Shown: positions 46,251 through 56,692 of the stretch, piece after piece
How positions within the stretch are numbered: the stretch's first letter is position 1
How the letters are laid out: each line of letters starts with the position of its first letter
Assembly: GCA_039707655.1 (NCBI GenBank)
Contig: CM077668.1
Span: forward strand, 401,849,630-401,913,629
DNA: 64,000 nt
Direction of reading: 5' to 3'
Source: Elymus sibiricus
Taxonomy: Eukaryota > Streptophyta > Magnoliopsida > Poales > Poaceae
Program-made: the position numbers and the translations under genes
The notes under the pieces: generated by a model
Databases searched by the model: none
Told to the model about the DNA's origin: nothing
The model's input: the letters and a program-made list of their open reading frames with translations, nothing else

Positions 46251-48088
46251 GTAGATGTCTGCAGCAAGCCCTGTTGGGGGTCTCAATTTTTTTCATCATT
46301 TCCCCTTGAAACTTTTTCTATGTTTAATATTTAATATATATACACCATTGCCAGTTTCATGCAAATTTGGGATTCTCTGTTCATATGATATATTTATAGA
46401 GCATTTAATGCATTTCTAGTTATTTAATGGACATACCATTTAAGTTCTTGAGTATGTATTTAGACCATACTAGCACAAATGCCCGTGCGTTGCAACGGGA
46501 GTAAAAATACCTCACCAACCTGTTTTAGTCACTAAAAATTGCACGATCATGTTAATCGTGTTCAGACTCATCTACATCAACACACATTGCTTTGAAATAA
46601 TCAAAAGTATTGTTAACTTTCCATCACAACAATCTACAACAACCTATAAATAATAAGCTTCGACAACAAATGATTACAACAAAAATAGCAATTTCTATCC
46701 ATCTCTCTCACTGTTCCTTCCCTTTGTACAATAATGACATCATCACACAAATAATGGCAGCATCAGTACAAAGCAAAACCAACAAAATGACTCCAAATCT
46801 CAGTTCCAATATCTCAATTCCAATCTATGTATTGACATGTACAAATTTCCACAAGCAGAGCACACAGCAGAGCATAGAACACCACATAGCAGCCGCATAT
46901 GAAGCGTCTCTCTATACAAAAGTAAAGCAGCGGCACACAAAGCATATAGCAAGCAGAATGTAAAAAAAAAAGCATATAGCAAACAAATTGCCCCACAATT
47001 CTCCTCTCTGTTCTACCCTCTCAGGCAACATAAAAAATCGCAGGAGCAGTAATCTTATTATCAGGCACAATCAGCGTGTATATCCTCCCAGAAATCCGGC
47101 GCCATCTCACGGAACCTCACCATGGACCTAACCAAAGAAGCACATCTCTCTCTCTCCCCGTAATGGTTGCTCTCCCTCGACCACCACGGCGGTCCCCCCA
47201 GCGCTCGGCAACGACAGTCAGCCGCCTCGTCAACACTTGGCCACGGCACCAGCTATCATCGCCCCCAGTCAACCCTCTATCTCTGGATCTCGGTCTGGAA
47301 AAACGGGTGAGAAAGGAACTATTTACCTGAGACAAAAAAGACAATTTCCTAGTACATTAAAAGAAGCTATTGTGGCAATACAGGAGTTTATGGGAACCTC
47401 ATATAGTCATGCGAAAATCTCAAAGCCAGGTGATCTGCCAAAATTAGGTGTGTCATTATGCTTGATAAACTCAACAATCCACTTTCTGTCGTTCCTTACT
47501 TACTATTTTGCAAACTGAAAATAACGGGGCGGACACAAGTGTACGTCAAAGGGGATCATACACCAAAATATGTTTAGTAAATCACCACAGAAAAGCACAA
47601 ACCTGAGTATGCAAATTGTCTCCTCCCAGTCGGCCACTAAAATCAATCACGGCTGAAGTAGCTTGGGTCAAATCGAGTAGCATAGCATGTCCAGCAGCGC
47701 ATGTGGATCTCCTTTTTGCAACAGGATTTTTGGCACACGGGGCCGAGCTCCAGTACGAGCTACTGATGTCAACCGGAGCGGAGCACAGGTGACGGCATCC
47801 TTGGCCACCCCGCGCCCAAGCTCTGTCGACTTTACTTGCCTCCGCCACCCCATCTGCAAGGCCTTCCCTCGCCAACGTCGCGCCACGCCGATCTGGCAGC
47901 TCACAAGCACAACCATCGATCTCCCCGCGCCTACCCATATGCGACCCCTCTCAACTCTCAGAAAAACAGCAACCAGACAAATTAGCATCGTCGCTCGTTA
48001 GACCGTGAAAGTAACATCCCATGATTGACCTGCACAAAACACTTATTTAAATTGCAATCATATAAAGGATACTATGCTTTAAATGTAC

Positions 48089-48190
48089 ATATGGAGGTGG
48101 TTTTGTCACACTTTCCAACTCCTCTTTCTTAATAGGGCCCATATTGAACTCTTGATCAGCGTACGGGAGAGGTAACCGCCGGAAGGCTTC
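48089..48190 (-). pseudogene. captured exon, RLPLPYADQEF motif (SET-protein-like?)
   Basis: Thirty-four codons between an acceptor (TTTACAG) and a donor (GTACAT) encode EAFRRLPLPYADQEFNMG, then KPPPY. The pattern recalls the segment before the AWS/SET domain in ASHR3-type plant histone methyltransferases, but this is from memory of the family and weak. It would be the downstream neighbour of the Cys-rich exon at 49511-49597. Confidence 0.35.
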
Positions 48191-49510
48191 CTGTAAATGA
48201 ATCAATACTCAACAATGAATACAGATCAAAGAAAAATTGTAAGAACAAAACCATTAATAGTCCACCAACATCACATTTTTACGAAGGCAATACGACAGAG
48301 AAACAAAATTGGATAAGTTCTGTGTGTTCAACAATACAGAGAATCAAAGGTGAAGTGGAACTATTAACCACCTCAATGTCATATGCAGGACCTGCACCCT
48401 TTAAGAAGCACATATCACACCGTCAGCAACATTAACAACAACAGAAATAACCAAAGCCTACAGAAAAAAGAGATCAAATAAAATGCATTCAACCATATTA
48501 AAGCAAATGGTATGGAACAGATTGTTGAATATTCTTGCTTTTAATGATGTAAGGAAAAGTAGTCAACAAAGAGAATATTTTGGAATGCATATTGGAGGCA
48601 TTTACAATTGGAGGATGCCGTTTGCAGACCAACTTATCCGAAGAGGCCCTCCATTGTATATACACTAATATAAGTTAATAAATTGAAACCAGAGTGCAAA
48701 ATCATCTAGCTTATGTTTCATAATAAGACCTTCAGAACTGGTGATACGAAATAAGAACATGTGCTTGATATGGTAAAAGACTGTCGGTACGTGAGCGTAT
48801 AAGGTTATTGCTTCACGCAACCTGCTCAATAGTCAGTATTTCAAATTGAGAATCGTGGGGCTGTGGAGATAATTCGAATTTGCATCCCTGTGCATCATTA
48901 CACTTAAGGCTTTAATTTATATAATACTCTCTCATCAGCCAATATTGGACAATCATATCAACCCAATACTAAGTAAGCTTACCATGTTTTTATTTTAATT
49001 CTCAGCTCTTGCCTATTAAGTAGAAAACTGTAAACACTCAGTCGCTATTATCTAGGATAAACTGCCATGATGCCAGTTAAAAACCCAATTATCCACACTG
49101 CTATATTTTTGTAGGCACTGAAGATGCAGTTTATATAAGAAACTGACAGAGAAGCACCAAATAGGGTGGATGAAGCATAGCATCAACCTCACTCGTTGAT
49201 TGCCAAATACTCCAACTTATCATTAGCTTTGAAGGATCAACAGACTCAGCCATTCTGTTTTGATGCAGCGAACATTGTGTACATGCAGGCACTACATGTT
49301 TCAGCCGGTACCAAGTGGTTCTCCTTTTGCAGTGAAAACATAACCGCACAGTTAACAAAAATATGAGGGGATAAATAATCGTAAATTGTTGAAACTAACA
49401 AAGACTTCAACGAAACAAAATAGGTACTCGTAATTATTACTCATTGGATGCACAGATAGGCATTTATATCTATAGTATACCATTGTTCCATCACTTTTTT
49501 CCGAACAAAC

Positions 49511-49597
49511 CTTATGCAAGGTTACTTCACAGTGATGACCTGAACATCGCGTCCTTTCATCGGGCAGGATACTCCTCGAGCAAATCAGGCACTCAAC
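49511..49597 (-). pseudogene. captured Cys/His-rich exon (zinc-finger-like)
   Basis: Twenty-nine codons from an acceptor (GGATTTAG) to a donor (GTTTGT) encode VECLICSRSILPDERTRC followed by SGHHCEVTLHK: C-x2-C, then C-x4-C and H spacing as in PHD-like fingers. A second Cys-rich minus-strand stretch with C-x2-C pairs lies at 49235-49340. Together with 48089-48190 it may derive from one chromatin-protein gene. No intact frame links them. Confidence 0.45.
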
Positions 49598-50111
49598 CTA
49601 AATCCAAAGGATTTTAAAGATTCCTTCTTTTAGAGAATCAGGAGGGAATCACACTCTCACTACCTTATGTAACATCTGGAGTACACATTAAAATACTGTG
49701 TGAACAGAATCACTTGATATTGATATCCTATATTCAGAAGCTTTAAAGTGGATCAGAATCCTATAGGAAGTGTTACTTGGCATCCTTCCTTCATTCTTGA
49801 CCAAGCTTTCACCTAAGAGTCTACTGTGTTTCTATGCTGAAGATTCCATACCCTGATCACCTCGATGTTCCTTATAACAAGATTTATAGCATATTCCAGG
49901 ATTCCCTTATTTATCAACAACCAAAGCAACAGATAATGAATATAAGCAACGACACAACACTTGTGTTTAATTGAACTCTCAATATTACAGCCTTCTTCTG
50001 TCAGCTCTATCAGAGTTGGGCGATTAAATTTCTCTTTGAATGAGATACATAAATGGAAGGATATATTCTGTGTTCAGAGAATCAAGAGTTATTCAGGCAT
50101 GTAAAATTTAC

Positions 50112-50223
50112 CCGCACTTTCATGCCATCTTCTCCGAGCCATAGGAAATCAGCAACTCTAGCCAAGTAGCTTCAATGCATCTGAATTGGGATTCTCAGAC
50201 CAGCAGCATAACATGGATAATGT
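50112..50223 (-). pseudogene. captured oxidosqualene cyclase exon, frameshifted
   Basis: From an acceptor (ATTACAG) to a donor (GTAAAT). One frame reads LSMLCCWSENPNSDALK and the next frame reads YLARVADFLWLGEDGMKVR, so one base has been lost. Both segments match successive blocks of plant oxidosqualene cyclases (the LCCW..DPNSDA and DFLW.AEDGMK region), which cyclise oxidosqualene to triterpenes or sterol precursors. It follows the exon at 50323-50511 in the gene's natural order. Confidence 0.75.
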
Positions 50224-50322
50224 CTGTAATGATGTTTATTCCCTGTAAGGAAATGATGTTCATTTACAGCTCAGTGAAAACCCAGCAGTGAATTATTTTG
50301 AGAAGACCTCCGTAAGTCTTGC

Positions 50323-50511
50323 CTTTTGTACAGCGCCAATGTAGATATACCATGAATTATCATCTTCGTATTTCAGGAACTCGGCAATTTGTCGTAGAGC
50401 TTTTCTTCTAATGTAGGAAACCGACCACCGTGCCAGAAAAGGTTCACCAAAACTGTAAAGGCAGTCAGACAAGCATTCTTGCAGCCAGGAGTGTGGGTGA
50501 TAGGCGTCTTC
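50323..50511 (-). pseudogene. captured oxidosqualene cyclase exon, intact frame
   Basis: Sixty-three codons after an acceptor (ATCCTGCAG) encode EDAYHPHSWLQECL, then FGEPFLARWSVSYIRRKAL and YEDDNSWYIYIGAVQK, corresponding to the YEDENTRYICIGPV-type region of plant oxidosqualene cyclases. The donor is GC (AAAAG/GCAAGA) rather than GT, which is a known minor plant donor or a mutation. Only these two adjacent exons of a gene normally encoding about 750 residues are visible, so this is a fragment. Confidence 0.8.
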
Positions 50512-50599
50512 CTGCAGGATTCATAATCCATTGTCGCCCATTATTCGAAACTGAACTTATGAACAAGAAATTTACTGACGGTTGATTCAAAATATGTGA

Positions 50600-51240
50600 G
50601 GCGATCAGGTTCTTGTTCTCACCCCTGTTTTTGTTGAACTCAACGCAGACCCCCCCACTCCTTGTCTATGTCCCTCGTGCAGTTTGACGCCCTGCAGAGA
50701 CTCGGCGTGAACAAAGCTGGCGCCATCCGTGCCGATTCCGCACGCGTTGCCCCGCTGGCGGACGGCTGCAGGGGGTCAACGAACAAAGCGGGCGAGCATC
50801 TTCTCGCGAGACGAACATGAGGCGGGCATGGCCGATCTTGTGCGGCTCAGGGAAACGACAGGCGATGGCGGCAGCTCCTCCTCTGGACGCGGCCGGCGCC
50901 GGTGGCCTAGCTCCTGGCGCTGCTGCCAGATCGGGGTGGAGGGAGGAGAAGAGACTGGTGCTCCAGATCGGGCATGGGAGGAGCCGGGAGGTGGCGCACC
51001 GGCCTCGTCGGATTGGTCGGGAGTGGCGCCATCTGCGGAGGCAGCAACGACTTGGGGGAGGTTTGCGTCAGCGGCGGTGGCGAGCGGCGAGCGGCGAGAG
51101 GTGCGGCTGCAGCGGGCGGCGATTTGCTTGGGCGAAAAAAGGGGATCGAGGCGTGGGGACGGACGAGCAGGGGTAAATTTGTAAAAATGAAACGTTTTTC
51201 TCAGATCCACTTAGGCATGGAGTGCGGGTGCAATTTCAGA
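50600..51240 (-). other. GC-rich block at the 5' side of the capturing Helitron
   Basis: Open frames of 144 and 151 codons overlap on opposite strands, with Ala/Arg/Pro-rich translation and no domain. By position it could be a captured promoter and first exon, which would let the fragments be transcribed; this is inference only. Confidence 0.3.
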
Positions 51241-51301
51241 AAAAGAGGAGGGTCTTTTTGCAAAAGTGCCGCGACGGGTATGCAGGCAGAAACGATGCGT
51301 G

Positions 51302-51341
51302 CTTTATTATTATTAATTATAATTATTAATTATTAATTATA

Positions 51342-51376
<35 letters not shown>

Positions 51377-51377
51377 A

Positions 51378-51444
<67 letters not shown>

Positions 51445-51605
51445 GTATTAGTATTAGTATTAGTATTAGTATTAGTATTAGTATTAGTATTAGTATTAGT
51501 ATTAGTATTAGTATTAGTATTAGTATTAGTATTAGTATTAGTATTAGTATTAGTATTAGTATTAGTAATAGTAATTAGTAATTAGTAATTAGTAATTAGT
51601 AATTA
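51302..51605. repeat. compound microsatellite ATT / AGTATT / AGTAATT
   Basis: ATT repeats with AATT interruptions (51302-51442) pass into about twenty copies of the hexamer AGTATT (51443-51567), then several AATTAGT units up to the CTAG end of the next Helitron. It occupies the place where the TAA-rich 5' terminus of the outer Helitron should be. Confidence 0.95.
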
Positions 51606-53356
51606 CTAGCAAACATGCCCGTACGTTGCAACGGGAGAAAAGAAATATCGTCTGCCTGCTTCTGTGATGTCTCATGACCCCTCTTCTCTCTCACACACAC
51701 ATGTCTATGCCTTCTATTTTAACACGACACCCGAACCCATGTTGGCCGTTCACCACCTGATCACAATGTATGCTGACATGGTCGATACCAAGGCAACGAG
51801 CTCATCCACGACACTGCTCGAACCACACCCGCGCAAGGAAATGTTCATATAAAACATTAAAAAAACTAATCTCATCGAGCTGGACGTGAGGACCGCCCTC
51901 GACAATCTACTCCCTGATGCCCGTGGGTTACTACGCTATAAATATTATCTCACAATCAATATTTCGTCAATTCAGTAAAGAAAATTACTACATCAACCTT
52001 AAAATTTGGAAAAAAATATATATTAAAAAATGAAACATAATAAATAGCGAAACCTAAGGCGTTAACAAATCACCTGATGCACCTTTCCATCTATCAATGG
52101 AATAAAATTTGTTCTGCATTAACCTTAAAATTTGGAGTACTATTAAAGAAAGAAACAGCTAATGGATTTTTTGAATTTCTATGAAGCCTACCGTCGACAT
52201 GGAAAAAAATTGCGAAAATGTTTGGTTTTCAAATTTCCATCTCTCTGGTTTTCTTCTTCGCTAGGTACCTTGTAGTAAGGAGAAGGATCATATGGAAAAT
52301 CATTAACTAAATGTTCTCGAAGAGTAAATCACCACAAAAGTTTAGTTCCTTATTTTAAGACAGACCAGTAAATAACAGGCGCTAACCAGATAAGTAGTAT
52401 TGAAATGACATGGCATTACCTTTCAGCAAACCAAAATTATATAATTGTGTGAACTTAATTGAGATTGTTTTCCTCTTCGTGTTGCTGGTAAAAACAACAT
52501 ATAGATCAAAAAGTCAGATGAACCAGCAGATATTATATCGGTGCGCTCTATATAAGTGCAACAATCAGTAATCGACCATCTCCATGAGCTTTGACTCCAT
52601 GGTCACTACATAATACAGGAAAAAGAAAAGGCCAATATTGCTCGACTGTTACTGAAATTTTACCGGAAATCAAGTAGCGCTACCTCATCTTCTTTTAGAC
52701 TCTTAGAACATATACAACAGAAACAAAACAAAAACTAACCAAGAATATACATATCCATGTGCACCACTTTCAGAATATATGACAGTGACTCTGAGAAGTC
52801 TAACCTTTTTGTTTCCATGCATTCAAGAAGTGCTTTATTACTTTCAGGATCTTATTCCAAATTTAACTTTACAAAGATTAACACTTATGCAGTAGCATGA
52901 TTTTTCTATGACATCCAAAAAGAATTATGTTTACATATCAAATAGGCAACGCCAGTAATTCTTGGTCCAATTCTAGCATGGACAGTTTTGCATCTGCTAA
53001 AGAACACTCTGTTTCTCCTGTTTCCACATTTAAGCATAGACAGATTTGTATATATAATAAAAGAACAGGCTCGAAGTAATAAATCACAGGCAGGGAGGAA
53101 GCAATGCAGATGAGGGGGGCTTAGCTTGTCAGCGTAGTGGAGGAGGTAGAGGTAGGTGATGGAGCTTCTTCACCTCGGGTGACTGCACCTCCACGTTCAT
53201 ACAACCTACCGCGCACGCAAATCAGTGTGAATTTCCACGGAGGATTCGAATGCTTGACCACTTGGATGTTGTCGGAGTCGACAAGCGCCGGCCGTGATGG
53301 CGGGTCGTCCTAGAGGTGCTCGTCCGTAGCCTTCCTTCTCTAGGCTCTCTCCGGCC

Positions 53357-53536
53357 GTGGCGGCGCAAAACTCGTCGGGGACGAACGGCCACGTCTCCAA
53401 TCACTGAACCGAGTGATGCCCAACCGTCGTCGCGTTCGTGTTCGCCGTGGCGGCGCAGATCTCGTCGTGGACGAACGGCCACGTCTCCAATCACTGAACC
53501 GAACGATGTCCAACCGCCGTCACGTTCGTGCTCCCG
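53357..53536 (+). repeat. 90-bp tandem duplication
   Basis: Two copies of a GC-rich unit starting GTGGCGGCGCA at 53357 and 53447, sharing GACGAACGGCCACGTCTCCA. Frames on both strands stay open through it. It lies inside the second Helitron. Confidence 0.9.
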
Positions 53537-54068
53537 AGCCGCCGCCGTTGCCTGTGCTCCGAGCCACCGCCGCTACTGACTATTGATCGATCTAGCGCCA
53601 GAGCCCCTCTCTTGACTTTGATCTACCTAGCCCCAGAGCTTGAAACCCGCCGGCGTGTTCAGATCGTAGCGCAACCTAAAGTCTATCAATCGATCCCCTC
53701 CCGTTTTATACTCTGCTATATAAGGAGTTCTTTTGGTATTGGAATCAGTCTTTTTTTTTTGAGAAGAGCGGTATTGGAATCAGTCAGGGACGCAAGGGGA
53801 GAGACCAAATCCTCTGAACTTGTTTTTTTTTAGAATCGAGAGACCAAATAACTTACGCGAACGAAGGCCTGAGGACAAAAGCCCAGGAAGGAGCGCGAAG
53901 CGCGTGCGAAGGCCCAGCTGGGCGACCAGAAAACAACGCTCGGCGGGCTCGAATCGTTTTTTCTCACTTATTTTTGGACTGCGGGTTTATTTCCATAAAA
54001 GTCAAGGGCCTTTTTGCAAAAGTGCCACGACGGGTATACCGACAGAAGCACTCCGTGCTTTATTATTA

Positions 54069-54865
54069 CTAGCAAAAGAGCCCGTGCGTTGCAACGGGAG
54101 AGAAAATAACACACGCTCTTAACCGAATAACCATGACTCAAGACCCTAATAGGTCCACGTCCTTTATTTTCACATGGCATCACATTTGTGTTGCCGACAG
54201 TGGCCTCAGTGCTCACATAACGAAAACGCGTTTGAATGTGGTCAGTCGTAAGGCATCTCTATCTCGCGCGCGCGCACGCACACTCGCTTGGAATAAGAAG
54301 AGAAATATGTTGTTTTTCCCCGCGAGGTTTTTCAGAGTTGTGCATGCGTGGTTATCGATGTTTTCTTTCCTCTCAATCTGGTTTTAATGGGTGTTTATTT
54401 GCAATTCGGATCACCGCCGGTACGAAAGAACAATGGACCGTGCACTATAGATTAAGTGTGCACCAAAAATAATATTTTAAAAATATTTAACAGTTAAAAA
54501 TAACATCATATTTAGATTCTACACATTTTTCCAATCAAATTTCATATATAACATGTTAAAATCGGAGTTACGGTTTAAAAGATATGGATAATTTTGTTTT
54601 AGATAAACTGCGGATTGATTAACCGAAAAGTCAGGGGGTTTTCTGTTAAAACAAAAAAAAACGATTTGGCTGACTTAAATATGGACGGCGGGTTGATTAC
54701 CTGAAATGTCAGGGGGTTTTCTGAGAAAATGCAAAATAACGGTTCGGCCGCGACTTAAACGTGTATCGCGGGTTCAATAAACAAAAAACATAAGGACTTT
54801 TTCGCAAAAAGGGGCGACGACGGTGAGCCGACAGAAACACTCCGTGCTTTATTATTAGGTAAAGA
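54069..54865 (-). mobile_element. third Helitron, 797 bp, nested
   Basis: On the minus strand it begins TCTTTACCTAATAATAAAGC after an A and ends with hairpin CCCGTTGCAACGCACGGG, CTCTTTTGCTAG and then T. Both ends are clean, so this is the best-defined Helitron of the stack. It was inserted at an AT in the TAA tract at the 5' end of the second Helitron. It is non-coding. Confidence 0.85.
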
Positions 54866-54913
54866 TTATATTATTATATTATATTATTATTATTATATTA
54901 TATTAGGTAAAGA

Positions 54914-55180
54914 TATACAAGTAACAACTCCACGTTTATTAACTGGTTACGTGACATGCGTGCCTCGAGGCCATCTTCAGTTTGTAACCAATATACATCT
55001 ATATCTAATATTAAAAGAAGGAAGCTTTCTTAGTTCTCCATACGTCTTGGTTGATTGTTTTCTTAGTTGTCATGGGCTCTGCTCTTGCCTCACCTGACTG
55101 GGTTGGCTATTACTTGGGTATTGACGTATGGCATTCCAACGTTAGTATGAGCTGCCGAGGTAGAGGCATACCTGATTTAT
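54914..55180. other. short intergenic spacer
   Basis: Holds TCTATATCTAATATTAAAAG at about 55000, which resembles a plus-strand Helitron 5' terminus, but no matching 3' end was found. Otherwise nothing is recognised. Confidence 0.35.
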
Positions 55181-55184
55181 AAAA

Positions 55185-56535
55185 AAAAAGTACGACATCT
55201 AAATTTCATTGGAAAAAGTCTAAAACAAACCTTAAACTTGTAGACGAAGACTAAATCGAACCCTGAACTTCTAATTCCTGAAATCAGCACACCGAACTCT
55301 CTGATCCCGGTCAATTTTGAACCTTGAGCGCATCCCAAAACCCGGACGTGGCTGGGCGGCACACCATGCGTGAAGGAGGACTCGAACTTGCGACCCGACG
55401 GTGTAAAACTTGACATGCTAGCCACTCCACCTAAAGGATGTTTGTGACAAAAGAGAAGAGCGGTTATATTTAACATACTGTAGCATCGAGAATTGCAAAC
55501 ATTTCTGATTTTTTTAATTCCAAATATTTTTTGGATTTTTTTGAATTACGATCTTTTTGAAAAACACAAACAAATTTTAAAAACGTGAACCATTTTTTAA
55601 ATCACTAAACATTTTTGAAAGTGCAAACACTTTTTGAAAAAATAACAATTTTTAAACTTGAACAAATTTTAAAGTGCAAACAATTTTGAAACCTGAACAA
55701 ATATTTGAAAAAATTCCCATTTTTTTAAAAAAATAAAGTGCTCGCACTTTAATTTTTGTTCATGTTTAAAAAAAATCACATTTTTACATAAAAATGTTTA
55801 GGTTTCAAAATAATACTTGTTTGAAAAATTGTTCGTACTTTAAAATTTTGTTCAGATTTAAAAAATTCTTGGTGCTTTTAAAAATTTGTTCATTTTTTTT
55901 CAAAAGTCTTCACACTTTAAAATATGTTGAGGTTTCAAAAATGGTTCTCGTTTTCAAAATTTCTTGGCGCTTTTAAAAATTTGTTCCTTTTTTCAAAAAG
56001 TCTTCACACTTTAAAAAATGTTGAGGTTTCAAAAATGGTTCTCGTTTTCAAAATTTCTTTGTGTTTTGCAAAAAATGTTTGTCATTCCAAAAATTGATCA
56101 CATTTTTGCAAACAATGTTCGGAATTTAAAAAAATTGTTTTTTTCTTTCAAGAATATTCGGATTTCAAAATTGTTGACAATTTTCAAGAAAATGTTTTTA
56201 AAAAAAAATCCAAAAATGTTTTCAATCTCGATGTTACGGTATGTGGTTAAATATTTTCGTGCTTCTCATTTATCACTAAATGTCATCAGTTAGAGTGGCT
56301 ACCGGGAGGGGTTCTGAAGCACCAGCACCCAAGTTTGATTCCCTTGAGTATCATCTTTTTGGTAAACTTTTAAATCGCTTTGAAATCACGCTCAAGGTTT
56401 AAAATAGTGGCTACCGGGATCAGAGAGTTTGGTGTGCTGATTTCAGGGATTGCAAGTTTAGGGTTCGATTTAGTTTTCGTCTACAAGTTCAAGGTTTGTT
56501 TTGGACTTTTTCCAATTTCATTACGTCGTCCCGCT
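55185..56535. mobile_element. long inverted-repeat (foldback) element
   Basis: The left arm (about 55190-55355) and right arm (about 56378-56535) are inverted copies: both contain, in opposite orientation, CTTGTAGACGAA-ACTAAATC, CTGAAATCAGCACACC and AACTCTCTGATCCCGG. The AT-rich interior is also partly self-complementary. Exact ends and target duplication could not be fixed. Long inverted arms without coding content suggest a MULE-type or foldback element. Confidence 0.7.
55868..56057 (+). repeat. 95-bp tandem repeat inside the foldback element
   Basis: Copies start at 55868 and 55963 with CTTGG.GCTTTTAAAAATTTG and share TCTTCACACTTTAAAA and GGTTTCAAAAATGGTTCTCG. A partial third copy begins near 56057. 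Confidence 0.88.
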
Positions 56536-56692
56536 AGACCACGCTACCTCCTCCGCAGGCGTACGTGTTTCCCCTGCTCGCCTGATTTTTTAAGGAAAGG
56601 AATAGATCGATTGTCTACTGTCTACAACTACGACAAGCTTTGAGGATGAGTGCCAGCGAGTGCATGGGTTCCTGCTGTATGCCGCCGGGCCT

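Larger units (their letters stand above)
46470..51312 (-). mobile_element. gene-capturing Helitron (outer member of a stack)
   Basis: The minus-strand 3' end is the hairpin CCCGTTGCAACGCACGGG followed by CATTTGTGCTAG and then T at 46469. The 5' subterminal block (TGCCGGCAGAAAC-like, then GTGCTTTATTATT on the plus strand, 51270-51312) matches the 5' ends of the other Helitrons, but the terminal TC is displaced by a microsatellite and the next Helitron. It has no Rep/helicase. The body contains exon fragments on the minus strand that appear to come from at least two host genes (see 48089-50511), in the same orientation as the element. Confidence 0.75.
51606..54913 (-). mobile_element. second Helitron, containing a nested third
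   Basis: On the minus strand the 3' end has the hairpin CCCGTTGCAACGTACGGG followed by CATGTTTGCTAG, then T. The 5' end is taken as TCTTTACCTAATATAATATA ending at 54913, because 54866-54913 continues the TAA-rich terminus that is interrupted at 54068 by the third Helitron. Net length without the insert is about 2.5 kb. Subterminal sequence (53995-54068) is closely similar to 51240-51312 and 54790-54860. No Rep/helicase seen; assignment of the 5' end could instead belong to the outer element. Confidence 0.65.

Noticed and set aside
46570..47000. CRISPR-like or other prokaryotic repeat arrays
   Set aside because: I looked for regularly spaced short repeats here and in the rest of the window; the repeats present are plant minisatellites and transposon ends.
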